From the NCBI GenBank assembly GCA_001306305.2, contig CP155577.1, positions 3,207,501 through 3,271,500 of the forward strand: 64,000 bases of DNA. The letters are read 5' to 3'. The position numbers were made by a program, and so were the translations under genes. The notes beneath the pieces are model-generated. The model worked only from the letters and a program-made list of their open reading frames with translations, made no database searches and was not told the DNA's origin. Source of the stretch: Citromicrobium bathyomarinum. Lineage in GTDB: Bacteria > Pseudomonadota > Alphaproteobacteria > Sphingomonadales > Sphingomonadaceae. Below are positions 34,814 through 42,734 of the stretch, piece after piece (position 1 is the stretch's first letter; every line of letters begins with the position of its first letter).

Positions 34814-36337
34814 ATGGATAGTAGTGACACCAATTTCGACGTGCTGATTGTCGGCGCGGGCATTTCCGGCATCAGCATGGCCGCCCATCTGGAAGCGCAA
34901 TGCCCGGACAAGCGCTACGCCATCCTCGAGAGGCGCGAGCGGTTGGGCGGGACCTGGGATCTGTTTCGCTACCCCGGCGTGCGCTCGGACAGTGACATGC
35001 ATACGCTGGGCTTCGTGTTCGAGCCCTGGCGGCACGAGAAGAGCATCGCCGACGGATCCTCCATCCTCGAATACCTCAACCGCATCGTCGACGAGCGCGG
35101 CATTCGCGAGAACATCCGCTTCGGGCTGAAGGTGGAGAGCGCGGATTTCGACAGCAGCACCGCGCGCTGGATCGTCACCGTCGTAACCGCCGAAGGCGAG
35201 CACAAGCGGCTGACCGCGAATTGGCTCTATCTCGGTTCGGGCTATTACGATTATGACGAACCCTACGACCCCGGCTTCGAGCTGGGCGAATTCGAGGGCG
35301 AAGTGGTCCACCCGCAGTTCTGGCCAGAAGACCTGCCCTACGAGGGCAAGCACGTGGTGGTGATCGGATCGGGCGCGACCGCGGTGACGATCGTGCCCGC
35401 GATGGCAGGCAAGGCGGCCAAGGTGACGATGCTCCAGCGCACGCCCACCTGGATGTTCAGCCGCCCCGCGCGCGACGGGCTCGCCAATTTCCTGCGCAAG
35501 GTCCTGCCCGAGGAAACCGCCTACAGGATCACCCGCTGGAAAAACGTGGTCATGCAGGACATCGGCTTCAAGCGCGCGCAGAGCCAGCCGGAGAAGGTCA
35601 AGGAGTTCCTGACCAAGAAGATGCAGGAACATCTGGGCGACAAGTACGACGAGGCAGCTTTCACCCCGCCTTACGATCCGTGGGATCAACGCCTGTGCCT
35701 GGTGCCCGATGCGGACCTGTTCGAGGCGATCAAGAATGGGCAGGCCGAGGTCGTCACCGGGCGCATCGCCCGCTTCGCAAAGGACGCGGTGGTGCTGGAG
35801 GACGGGCGGGAGATTCGCGCGGACATCGTCGTTACCGCGACCGGGCTGAAGCTGGCCGTGGCAGGCAAGATCGCGATCTCGGTTGACGGGGAGGCGGTCG
35901 ATTTCTCGCAGCGCTATTACTACAAGGGGTGCATGTTCTCGAACCTGCCCAACCTCGCGGTGGTGTTCGGCTATCTCAACGCCAGCTGGACTTTGCGCGC
36001 GGACCTCAACGCGGCCTATGTGTGCGATGTGCTGAACATGATGGACGCCAAGGGCATGGACATCGCGGTGCCCGCTCTCTCGGCGGCAGACGAGGCCGCG
36101 CTGGAGGAGGACGACATCTTCGATTTCTCGTCCGGCTACATCCAGCGCTCAAAGGCGATCATGCCGAAGAACGCGGTCGGCTTCCCGTGGCGGCTCAACC
36201 AGGACTACCGGGTCGACCGCAAGCAGATGAAGAGCGATCCGGTCGACGATGGTATCCTGCACTTCCGCGCGCTGCCCCACGCCCCGGCGAGCGACGCCGC
36301 ACCCGCCCGGACGACCACCGCCGGCAGCACCACCTGA
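34814..36337 (+). CDS. Flavin-containing (Baeyer-Villiger-type) monooxygenase
   Basis: The 507-residue flavoprotein has FAD motif GAGISG at residues 14-19, GGTWDLFRYPGVRSDSD, a second Rossmann motif GSGATA at 185-190, and F160-x-G162-x3-H166-x3-W170-P171. The last is the type I Baeyer-Villiger fingerprint FxGxxxHxxxW(P/D). It should insert oxygen next to a carbonyl using NADPH; the natural substrate is unknown. It is followed 7 bases later by a CinA-type gene. Confidence 0.9.
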   Translation: MDSSDTNFDVLIVGAGISGISMAAHLEAQCPDKRYAILERRERLGGTWDLFRYPGVRSDSDMHTLGFVFEPWRHEKSIADGSSILEYLNRIVDERGIRENIRFGLKVESADFDSSTARWIVTVVTAEGEHKRLTANWLYLGSGYYDYDEPYDPGFELGEFEGEVVHPQFWPEDLPYEGKHVVVIGSGATAVTIVPAMAGKAAKVTMLQRTPTWMFSRPARDGLANFLRKVLPEETAYRITRWKNVVMQDIGFKRAQSQPEKVKEFLTKKMQEHLGDKYDEAAFTPPYDPWDQRLCLVPDADLFEAIKNGQAEVVTGRIARFAKDAVVLEDGREIRADIVVTATGLKLAVAGKIAISVDGEAVDFSQRYYYKGCMFSNLPNLAVVFGYLNASWTLRADLNAAYVCDVLNMMDAKGMDIAVPALSAADEAALEEDDIFDFSSGYIQRSKAIMPKNAVGFPWRLNQDYRVDRKQMKSDPVDDGILHFRALPHAPASDAAPARTTTAGSTT

Positions 36338-36344
36338 GAGCATT

Positions 36345-37103
36345 ATGAGCGAACGTATCTGGACCGCGGGGCTGGTCGTCATCGGCGACGAGATCCTCTC
36401 CGGCCGCACCCATGACAAGAACATCGCGCAGGTCGCCGCATGGCTGCAGGTTCAGGGCATCCGCCTGGCCGAGGTGCGGGTGGTGCCCGACGTGCAGGAC
36501 CGGATCGTGGAGGCGGTGAACGCGCTGCGCAGCGCCAACGACTACCTCTTCACCACCGGCGGGATCGGGCCGACCCATGACGACATCACGGTGGACGCAG
36601 TTGCCGCCGCCTTGGGGCGCGAGGTGGTGATCCACCCCGAAGCGCGGGCGATCCTCGAACGCTATTACACGGACAAGCCGGGCGGCCTGACCGAAGACCG
36701 GCTGCGCATGGCCCGGGTGCCCGAAGGGGCCGAACTCATTCCCAACCGCATGTCCGGCGCGCCAGGGATCAGAATCGGCAGCGTATTCCTGATGGCCGGC
36801 GTGCCGCACATCACCGCAGGCATGCTCGACGCGTTGACCGGCACGCTTGAAGGCGGTGCCCCGCTGCTCAGCGAAACGATGGGCTGCTGGACCGCCGAGA
36901 GCGAGGTTGCGGGCCTGCTGCGCAAGATCGAAAAGGCGCACGAGGATTGCCAGATCGGCAGCTACCCGTTCTTCCGCGAAGGCAAGGTCGGCGCGAACTT
37001 CGTCATCCGGTCGACCGATGCGCAAGCGCTGGCGGCATGCGCAAAGGACCTGCGCGACAGCCTGAGCGAGGCAGGCCACGCGCCGGTCGCGGGCGGGATT
37101 TGA
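36345..37103 (+). CDS. CinA N-terminal-type (MoCF) domain protein
   Basis: The 252-residue protein has the molybdopterin-binding-like fold of CinA/MoaB: GLVVIGDEILSGRTHDKN and FTTGGIGPTHDDITVDAVA. The C-terminal nicotinamide-nucleotide amidase domain of full CinA is absent. Homologues of this length are often annotated as competence/damage-inducible protein A or, by other data, as ADP-ribose pyrophosphatase-like. The gene is probably cotranscribed with the upstream monooxygenase gene. Confidence 0.85.
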   Translation: MSERIWTAGLVVIGDEILSGRTHDKNIAQVAAWLQVQGIRLAEVRVVPDVQDRIVEAVNALRSANDYLFTTGGIGPTHDDITVDAVAAALGREVVIHPEARAILERYYTDKPGGLTEDRLRMARVPEGAELIPNRMSGAPGIRIGSVFLMAGVPHITAGMLDALTGTLEGGAPLLSETMGCWTAESEVAGLLRKIEKAHEDCQIGSYPFFREGKVGANFVIRSTDAQALAACAKDLRDSLSEAGHAPVAGGI

Positions 37104-37161
37104 CGCCGCAAGGGCGACGCGAACCCCGTCTTAACCGAAACGTGGCTAACCTGCGCATGCC

Positions 37162-38139
37162 ATGACCAGCGTCTACCTCACCATCGACACCGAGTATTCG
37201 GCCGCCCTGCCGCATCGGCCATGCCGGGTCGATCGGGCGGAGAACTTCGCGCGATCGATCGCATGCATCACACCCGATGGGCCTGCCGGGATCACCCACA
37301 AGCTGGAGTTGCTGGAGCAATACGGCCAGCGCGCGGTGTTCTTCGTCGATCCGATGCCTGCGCTGATCTGGGGCGTTGGCGCGATCGAGGATGTGGTCGC
37401 ACCAATCCTCGCCGCAGGGCAGGAGGTGCAGTTGCGTTGCCACACCGAGTGGCTTGGGCTGGCCCCGGCAGGCGGACCATTCGACGGACTGGCCGGACGC
37501 AATATCAAGGACTTCGCGTTCGAGGAGCAATGCCGCATCCTCGAATGGGCGCGCGACACGCTGGTGGCGGCAGGGGCTCCGGTGCCAGTCGCCTTCCGCG
37601 CGGGCAATTATGGTGCGAACCGCGATACCCTGCGCGCGCTCAACGAGATAGGATTGCACTACGACAGCAGCCATACCCCTGGCATCTCCGATGGTGACAG
37701 CGCACTCGACCTGCGCGCAACCGACACCCAGCCGCTGCTCTACGAGGGCATTGTCGAAGTGCCGGTGTCCTGCGTCGGCGATATCGGCGGCGGTGTTCGG
37801 CATGCGCAGATCACCGCGCTTTCGCTGAAGGAGATGGAGGCAGCTCTGCTCCATGCCCGCGACGGGCGGATGACCTGCTTCACCATCGTTTCGCACAGTT
37901 TCGAGCTTATCAACCGCCGCAGCCTCGCGGTGAACAAGGTCGTGCGCAATCGCTTCGAGGGGTTGTGCCGCTTCCTTGCAGAGACCGATGGTCTGTGGAC
38001 CGCAGACTTTAACCAGTCGCCCCCGGTCAGGGTCTTCCGGCGCTCGGAGATGCCCCGCCCGGTCCCGGCCAGCGCGTGGACGGTGGGCCTGCGCTATGCC
38101 GAACAGGCGGTTTCGAACACGCTCTACGGCGCGCAGTAA
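37162..38139 (+). CDS. Polysaccharide deacetylase-like protein (WalW-type)
   Basis: The 325-residue protein has the NodB-like fold: YLTIDTEYSA carries the catalytic Asp region, QLRCHTEWLGL the metal His, and AFRAGNYGANRDTLRALNEIGLHYDSSH the Arg and Asp/Ser region, with a late FTIVSHSFEL His. No signal peptide is seen, so the protein is probably cytoplasmic. It overlaps the FemAB-like gene by one base (TAATG), which suggests the two act on the same cell-surface saccharide. Confidence 0.85.
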   Translation: MTSVYLTIDTEYSAALPHRPCRVDRAENFARSIACITPDGPAGITHKLELLEQYGQRAVFFVDPMPALIWGVGAIEDVVAPILAAGQEVQLRCHTEWLGLAPAGGPFDGLAGRNIKDFAFEEQCRILEWARDTLVAAGAPVPVAFRAGNYGANRDTLRALNEIGLHYDSSHTPGISDGDSALDLRATDTQPLLYEGIVEVPVSCVGDIGGGVRHAQITALSLKEMEAALLHARDGRMTCFTIVSHSFELINRRSLAVNKVVRNRFEGLCRFLAETDGLWTADFNQSPPVRVFRRSEMPRPVPASAWTVGLRYAEQAVSNTLYGAQ

Positions 38140-39047
38140 TGGCCGCCGAGCCGGTCCAGATCGCCTTCACGCTGGGCGCGCGGCGGCTGTTCTCGGCCAG
38201 GCGCATGCTCACGCCGCTGGCCTTTTCACTCGAAGACGCGCTGGTAGGGCGCACGCCTGACCACGCAAACGCGACTGCCGACGGAGTACGTGTCCTGTCC
38301 GCGCCGGTGGCCATGGCAGACACAATCGCGGCGCGCTTTCCCGGTCATATCGTGGGCGCACGCGAGGATTTCCGCCGCCACTACATCGCGATGGACGGCA
38401 GTTTCGACGAATACCTCACCCGTTTTTCGGGCAAGACGCGAAGCACGCTGCGGCGCAAGTCGCGCAAGTTCGCGCAGGCCGATGGCGGCACGCTCGATGT
38501 GCGCAGCTATTGCACGCCGGAGGAGGTCGCGCGCTTTCTCGATCTGACTCTGCCGCTGTCGGAAAAGACCTATCAGGCGCGGCTGCTCGATGCCGGGCTG
38601 CCCGATAGCGAGCAGGCGCGGGCCACGATGCTGGCCGATGCTGCGGCTGACCGGATGCGGTGTTTCCTGCTGTTCCTGCATGGCGAGCCCGTCGCGTACC
38701 TGTCGCTGCCGGTGCGCGGGGACACGCTGGTCTATGCCCATCTCGGCTATGATCCCGCGCATGCAGGGCTGTCCGCCGGGACGGTGCTGCAGATGGAGGC
38801 ACTGCGGATGCTGTTCGAGGAAGAGCGCTTCCGTTTCTTCGATTTCACCGAGGGGGAAGGCGCGCACAAGGCGCTGTTCGGCACACACGCCATTGCCTGC
38901 TGTTCCTTCGTGCTGCTGCGACCGACCCTCGCCAACCGCATGCTGCTGGGTGCGCGGGCCGGTTTCGATGCGGGCGTGGCCCGGGGCAAGGTGCTGGTGC
39001 AGGGCAATCGCTCGCTGGCTTCGGCGCGCAGGCTGCTCAAGGCATAG
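38139..39047 (+). CDS. FemAB/CelD-like GNAT acyltransferase
   Basis: The 302-residue protein resembles Acetyltransferase_6 (CelD/BcsL-like) proteins. YLTRFSGKTRSTLRRKSRKFAQ is followed by FLDLTLPLSEKTYQARLL, and acetyl-CoA-type strands LLFLHGEPVAYLSLPV and FFDFTEGEGAHKALFGT follow. It is likely to acylate a saccharide or peptide precursor. It is translationally coupled to the deacetylase-like gene. Confidence 0.83.
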   Translation: MAAEPVQIAFTLGARRLFSARRMLTPLAFSLEDALVGRTPDHANATADGVRVLSAPVAMADTIAARFPGHIVGAREDFRRHYIAMDGSFDEYLTRFSGKTRSTLRRKSRKFAQADGGTLDVRSYCTPEEVARFLDLTLPLSEKTYQARLLDAGLPDSEQARATMLADAAADRMRCFLLFLHGEPVAYLSLPVRGDTLVYAHLGYDPAHAGLSAGTVLQMEALRMLFEEERFRFFDFTEGEGAHKALFGTHAIACCSFVLLRPTLANRMLLGARAGFDAGVARGKVLVQGNRSLASARRLLKA

Positions 39048-39077
39048 CAAAAGGCCGGAGCGTTTCCGCCCCGGCCT
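39048..39077 (-). terminator. Intrinsic terminator of the rplK-rplA operon
   Basis: On the minus strand a GGCCGG...CCGGCC stem of about ten pairs (one mismatch, loop GAAA) ends in TTTTGC, 28 bases past the rplA stop. The hairpin could also serve the convergent FemAB-like gene. Confidence 0.7.
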
Positions 39078-39104
39078 CCTGAAATTTCCAGTGAAGTAAA
39101 AGGC

Positions 39105-39800
39105 TTACGCGCCTTCGACTTCGCTCAGGTCGATCTTCAGACCCGGGCCCATCGAGGAGGTCAGGGTGACCTTCTTGAGGTACTTGCCCTTCGCGCCCGA
39201 CGGCTTCGCCTTGACGATCGCGTCGGTGAAGGCCTTGAAGTTGGTCTTCAGCTCTTCGTCCTTGAACGACAGCTTGCCGAGGCCGGAGTGGATGATGCCC
39301 TGCTTTTCCACGCGGAATTCGACTTGGCCGCCCTTGGCGTCCTTCACGGCCTGTTCCACGTTCGGGGTCACGGTGCCCAGCTTCGGGTTCGGCATCAGGC
39401 CCTTGGGGCCCAGCACCTTACCGAGACGGCCGACGACACCCATCATGTCCGGCGTTGCGATCACGCGGTCGTAATCGAGATTGCCGGCCTGCATGTCTTC
39501 CATCAGGTCTTCGGCGCCAACCTTGTCGGCACCGGCGGCCAGAGCCTTGTCGGCGTTGTCGCCCTTGGCGAACACCGCGACGCGCACGGTCTTGCCCGTG
39601 CCCGACGGCAGCGAAACCATGCCGCGGACCATCTGGTCGGCGTGGCGCGGATCGACGCCGAGGTTCATCGCGACTTCGACGGTCTCGTCGAACTTCGCCT
39701 TGTGCTCGCGCAGCGTCGAAAGCGCTTCGTCGAAGGTGTACAGCTTTTCGGCGTCCAGCTTCTCGGCCAGCGTCTTCTGCTTCTTGCTCAAAGTAGCCAT
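39105..39800 (-). CDS. rplA: 50S ribosomal protein L1
   Basis: The 231-residue protein has the L1 signature [25 protein letters not shown] and the N-terminal [34 protein letters not shown]. It binds 23S rRNA at the L1 stalk and in many bacteria represses its own rplK-rplA mRNA. It follows rplK by 3 bases. Confidence 0.98.
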   Translation of the reverse strand: MATLSKKQKTLAEKLDAEKLYTFDEALSTLREHKAKFDETVEVAMNLGVDPRHADQMVRGMVSLPSGTGKTVRVAVFAKGDNADKALAAGADKVGAEDLMEDMQAGNLDYDRVIATPDMMGVVGRLGKVLGPKGLMPNPKLGTVTPNVEQAVKDAKGGQVEFRVEKQGIIHSGLGKLSFKDEELKTNFKAFTDAIVKAKPSGAKGKYLKKVTLTSSMGPGLKIDLSEVEGA

Positions 39801-39803
39801 CGG

Positions 39804-40235
39804 TTAGCCCTCCACCACTTCGATGCCCATCGAACGGGCGGAACCGGCGATGATCTTGACCGCTTGGTCGATGTCGTTCGCGTTGAGATCCTTCATCTTG
39901 GTCTCGGCGATCTCGGCCAGCTGGCTGGTCTTGATCGAGCCGATGATGTTCTTGCCCGGCTCCTTCGAGCCCGACTTGATCTTCATCGCCTTCTTGATGA
40001 GGAAGCTGGCGGGCGGCGACTTCGTGACGAAGGTGAAGCTGCGATCCGCATAGACCGTGATCTTGGTCGGGATCGGAGCGCCCTTTTCAAGGTCCTGCGT
40101 CGCGGCGTTGAACGCCTTGCAGAATTCCATGATGTTCACGCCGCGCTGACCCAGCGCAGGGCCGATCGGCGGCGAGGGGTTGGCGGTGCCGGCGGGCACC
40201 TGAAGGTTGATGTAACCTTCGATCTTCTTGGCCAT
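39804..40235 (-). CDS. rplK: 50S ribosomal protein L11
   Basis: The 143-residue protein, [32 protein letters not shown], is L11, part of the GTPase-associated centre. GGAGG lies 8 bases before the ATG at 40235. Longer in-frame upstream extension is rejected because L11 length and N-terminus are invariant. The gene is separated from nusG by the inverted CPBP gene, unlike the usual nusG-rplK order. Confidence 0.98.
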   Translation of the reverse strand: MAKKIEGYINLQVPAGTANPSPPIGPALGQRGVNIMEFCKAFNAATQDLEKGAPIPTKITVYADRSFTFVTKSPPASFLIKKAMKIKSGSKEPGKNIIGSIKTSQLAEIAETKMKDLNANDIDQAVKIIAGSARSMGIEVVEG

Positions 40236-40358
40236 GAGAGGCCTCCTTTTCTCACTGTCGCGTAGCGATTTCGCACCACGCTCATGGTAAGCGGTGAGCG
40301 GCGATCCAGGGATCGCCTCCCGCATGGGGTTTTCCAAAGCTGTGCTCGGGAAGCGGCG

Positions 40359-40386
40359 CAGATAGCGATTTTGCCGCGAAATGCAA
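40359..40386 (-). promoter_or_regulatory. Candidate rplK-rplA promoter
   Basis: On the minus strand TTGCAT (complement of 40381-40386) and TATCTG (complement of 40359-40364) are spaced by 16 bases. This would give a leader of about 115 bases before rplK, where L1 autoregulation usually acts. Confidence 0.4.
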
Positions 40387-40463
40387 GCGATTCGCGGCCG
40401 GGAAAGCCATTGCTCCGAGGCGTTAGCAGCCCGGTTCAGGCAAGGGCTTCTGCCCCGGCGACA

Positions 40464-40573
40464 GGGTGACACGTGTCACCCATGTGTCACCCTGGACCAA
40501 CCTTGGACCGATCCGCTCCAAGGCCCTGACAATCGAACCTTTTCCCAAGCCGCGCTTCACCCTGGGGTGACAC
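40464..40573. promoter_or_regulatory. Cluster of four GTGTCACCC half-sites
   Basis: GGGTGACACGTGTCACCC at 40464-40481 is a perfect 18-bp palindrome. A third identical 9-mer lies at 40484-40492 and a fourth, inverted, at 40565-40573. TCACCC-TG-GGGTGA at 40557-40570 forms a further dyad. Exact reuse of the 9-mer indicates a protein-binding site; the regulator is unknown. Confidence 0.7.
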
Positions 40574-40703
40574 ATCGACACCGTTGCAGGCGTCTTTTTC
40601 CGAACCGCGATCGTCCCTGAAGGAACACCGCGCCGATCATTGCAGAGCGTGTCGAAGTAGGAAAGCCGCCGGGGCCAGCGGGCGGTTGCGAAACCGCAGG
40701 CAA

Positions 40704-40719
40704 TCCTACACGTATAGGA
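40704..40719. promoter_or_regulatory. Near-palindrome before the CPBP gene
   Basis: TCCTACACGTATAGGA is symmetric except for one base pair and has an ACGT centre. It ends 4 bases before the CPBP start codon, replacing a normal Shine-Dalgarno region. It is a candidate operator. Confidence 0.45.
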
Positions 40720-40723
40720 CTAG

Positions 40724-41488
40724 ATGAAGCAGCGCTCCCTCGCCAGAAACCGCCTTCGCCGCCTCAGCTGGCTGCGGTTCGTGCTTCAGCTTGCCACCGT
40801 CGCCGGGGTTTACCTTGGCGTCTCGGTCGCAGTGCCCTTCGCCTTTCTGCTGGCGAGCGGCGGGGACGCGCAGAATTTCGTGATGACCAATCCCATGCTG
40901 CTGTCCAGCGCAGTGCTCAGCATGCTCGCCGCGCTGATCGTGGCGCGCGCCTGGCTGGCATCCGACGGTTGCCTGCGCCACGCGTGGAGCATCCGCCCGC
41001 CGGTCAATCCGCGGCGCACGCTGGGGCTGGCGGCGCTGGGCCTGGGAGGCATCGTCGCGCTGTTCGGACTGGGCGGGATGGCGATCGATGCGCTGGACCT
41101 GCCCAAGGTCGACATTTCGATGATTACCGATCTGGCAACGGCCGGCCCGGTCAGCTTCGCGCTGTGGATCGTGCTGGTCGCGTGGTTTGCCGCAGGTTTC
41201 GGCGAAGAACTGCTCTATCGCGGGTTCCTGATGGACCGGCTGATGCGACTGCGCGGAATGCGTGGTGCGAAGTGGCCCGCCGCGATCATCCAGGCCGCGA
41301 TCTTCGGGCTGGCGCATCTCTATCAGGGGCTTGGCGGGGTGCTGGTGACCGCGACGGTCGGGCTGTTCCTCGCTTGGCTGCGGATCGCCAATCGCGGCAA
41401 TCTGTGGGCCTGCATCCTCGCCCACGCGGCAGTCGACACGCTGATGCTCAGCCTTGCCTACAGCGAGAGCCTGGGCTGGCTGAGCTAG
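40724..41488 (+). CDS. CPBP-family intramembrane glutamic protease
   Basis: The 254-residue protein has about seven transmembrane helices and the three CPBP (Abi/Rce1-like) motifs: EELLYRGFLMDR, FGLAHLYQGLGG and CILAHAAVDTL. It is likely an inner-membrane protease; its substrates are unknown. It sits in reverse orientation inside the secE-nusG/rplK-rplA block and is convergent with the small Cys-His gene. Confidence 0.9.
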   Translation: MKQRSLARNRLRRLSWLRFVLQLATVAGVYLGVSVAVPFAFLLASGGDAQNFVMTNPMLLSSAVLSMLAALIVARAWLASDGCLRHAWSIRPPVNPRRTLGLAALGLGGIVALFGLGGMAIDALDLPKVDISMITDLATAGPVSFALWIVLVAWFAAGFGEELLYRGFLMDRLMRLRGMRGAKWPAAIIQAAIFGLAHLYQGLGGVLVTATVGLFLAWLRIANRGNLWACILAHAAVDTLMLSLAYSESLGWLS

Positions 41489-41498
41489 CCGGGCAGCT

Positions 41499-41699
41499 TC
41501 AGGAATGCCGGAGTTCGGGCCGCCCCAGTTCGTGGCGCGGAATCTGCATCCCCTTGGTCCGGCTGGTCAGATGGAACTGGTGACACAGCTCGCAGCGATA
41601 GGCTCGCAGCGTGAACGGTGCGGCCTGCGCCACCCGTTCGGCAGCCTCACGGCTGGCAAAGCGTTTCTTGCGATTGCAGATGCCGGGCCGCGTCTTCAT
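41499..41699 (-). CDS. Small Cys-His protein, 66 residues
   Basis: The basic protein has the pattern YRCELCHQFHLTSR, a CxxC-H-x2-H-like knuckle seen in small phage and chromosomal zinc-binding proteins, preceded by CNRKKRFASREAAERVAQ. It lies 20 bases after nusG on the same strand and may be cotranscribed with secE-nusG. The function is unknown. Confidence 0.7.
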   Translation of the reverse strand: MKTRPGICNRKKRFASREAAERVAQAAPFTLRAYRCELCHQFHLTSRTKGMQIPRHELGRPELRHS

Positions 41700-41719
41700 C
41701 CAACGCGCCCGGCGGCGGC

Positions 41720-42256
41720 TTACTTGACCAGTTCGACCTGTTCGAAGTCGAGTTCGACCGGGGTCGCACGGCCGAAGATCGAGACCGAGACCTTGACCTT
41801 AGACTTGTCGAAATCGAGTTCCTCGACCACGCCGTTGAAGCTGGCGAAGGGCCCATCGAGCACCTTGACCTGATCGCCGATCTCGTAATCGATCGAAACC
41901 TGCTGCTTGGGTGCAGCCTTCGCCTCTTCCACCCCGCCGAAATAGCGCGCGGCCTCTTTCTCGGAAATCGCCTGCGGCTTGTTGCCCGCGCCGAGGAAGC
42001 CGGTGACCTTGGGCGTGTTCTTGACCAGGTGATAGATATCGTCGGTCATGTTCAGCTTGGCCAGCACGTAGCCGGGCATGAACTTGCGTTCGACCTGAAC
42101 CTTCTTGCCGCGCTTGAGCTCGGTCACGGTCTCGGTCGGGACTTCGACCTCTTCGACCCCTTCGGAAAGGCCGAGGCGCTCAGCCTCGGAGATGATCGCG
42201 TCGCGAACCTTGTTCTCGAAACCGGAATAGGCGTGAATGATGTACCAGCGTGCCAT
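41720..42256 (-). CDS. nusG: Transcription termination/antitermination protein NusG
   Basis: The 178-residue protein has the NGN domain (WYIIHAYSGFENKVRDAI, FMPGYVLAKLNMTDD, TPKVTGFLGAG) and the KOW domain (GDQVKVLDGPFASFNGVVEELD). It contacts RNA polymerase, Rho and the ribosome. It follows secE by 16 bases. Confidence 0.98.
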   Translation of the reverse strand: MARWYIIHAYSGFENKVRDAIISEAERLGLSEGVEEVEVPTETVTELKRGKKVQVERKFMPGYVLAKLNMTDDIYHLVKNTPKVTGFLGAGNKPQAISEKEAARYFGGVEEAKAAPKQQVSIDYEIGDQVKVLDGPFASFNGVVEELDFDKSKVKVSVSIFGRATPVELDFEQVELVK

Positions 42257-42272
42257 TGATTGTCTGCGGGCC

Positions 42273-42494
42273 TCAGGCGAGCGTGAGAAGGAAGCGGACG
42301 ACGGCGCCGAAGAGCGTATCGATACCGAGGAAGAAGAGCGAAAGGATCAGCACCAGGATGCTGACGAAGATCGCGGTCTGGACCGTCTCCTGACGGGTCG
42401 GCCAGACGACCTTGCTCGTCTCTGCCTTGACCTGATTGAAGAATTCGCCGGGAGATGTCCTGCGCTTCTTCGTTTGGGCTTTGCTTTCGGCCAT
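42273..42494 (-). CDS. secE: Preprotein translocase subunit SecE
   Basis: The 73-residue protein has the SecE core FFNQVKAETSKVVWPTRQETVQTA followed by one transmembrane helix. It is part of SecYEG. The ATG at 42494 is chosen over an in-frame GTG at 42509 by length and the MAESKAQ start. Confidence 0.95.
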   Translation of the reverse strand: MAESKAQTKKRRTSPGEFFNQVKAETSKVVWPTRQETVQTAIFVSILVLILSLFFLGIDTLFGAVVRFLLTLA

Positions 42495-42621
42495 GTCCGC
42501 CGTTTCCACCTGATGAGTGTCGAACCAGAATTTCGCGTCTCTTCCGGGAAGCCGGGATCGCCTTCATGATCGGCTGATCGTGAGGGCGGGTCTGCGGCTT
42601 CGATGTCGAGAGACCCGGTCG

Positions 42622-42650
42622 CATCTAGGCCCGCTCACGCGCAAACGCAA
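42622..42650 (-). promoter_or_regulatory. Candidate secE-nusG promoter
   Basis: On the minus strand TTGCGT (complement of 42645-42650) and TAGATG (complement of 42622-42627) are 17 bases apart, about 125 bases before secE. The match is moderate. Confidence 0.35.
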
Positions 42651-42734
42651 GCACCGGGGAAAATGCGTTGCGCTGCCCGGCACGCGGTTATAGCCTCCCG
42701 CGCTTCAAGGGACGCATCAGGGGGAAATTCGAAT

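Larger units (their letters stand above)
40236..40723. other. Large divergent regulatory region between rplK and CPBP gene
   Basis: These 488 bases have no convincing gene. The rplK-proximal part holds a candidate promoter, the centre holds four GTGTCACCC half-sites, and the CPBP-proximal part holds a tetraloop hairpin (GCGGTT-GCGA-AACCGC, 40682-40697) and a near-palindrome just before the start codon. Confidence 0.7.
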
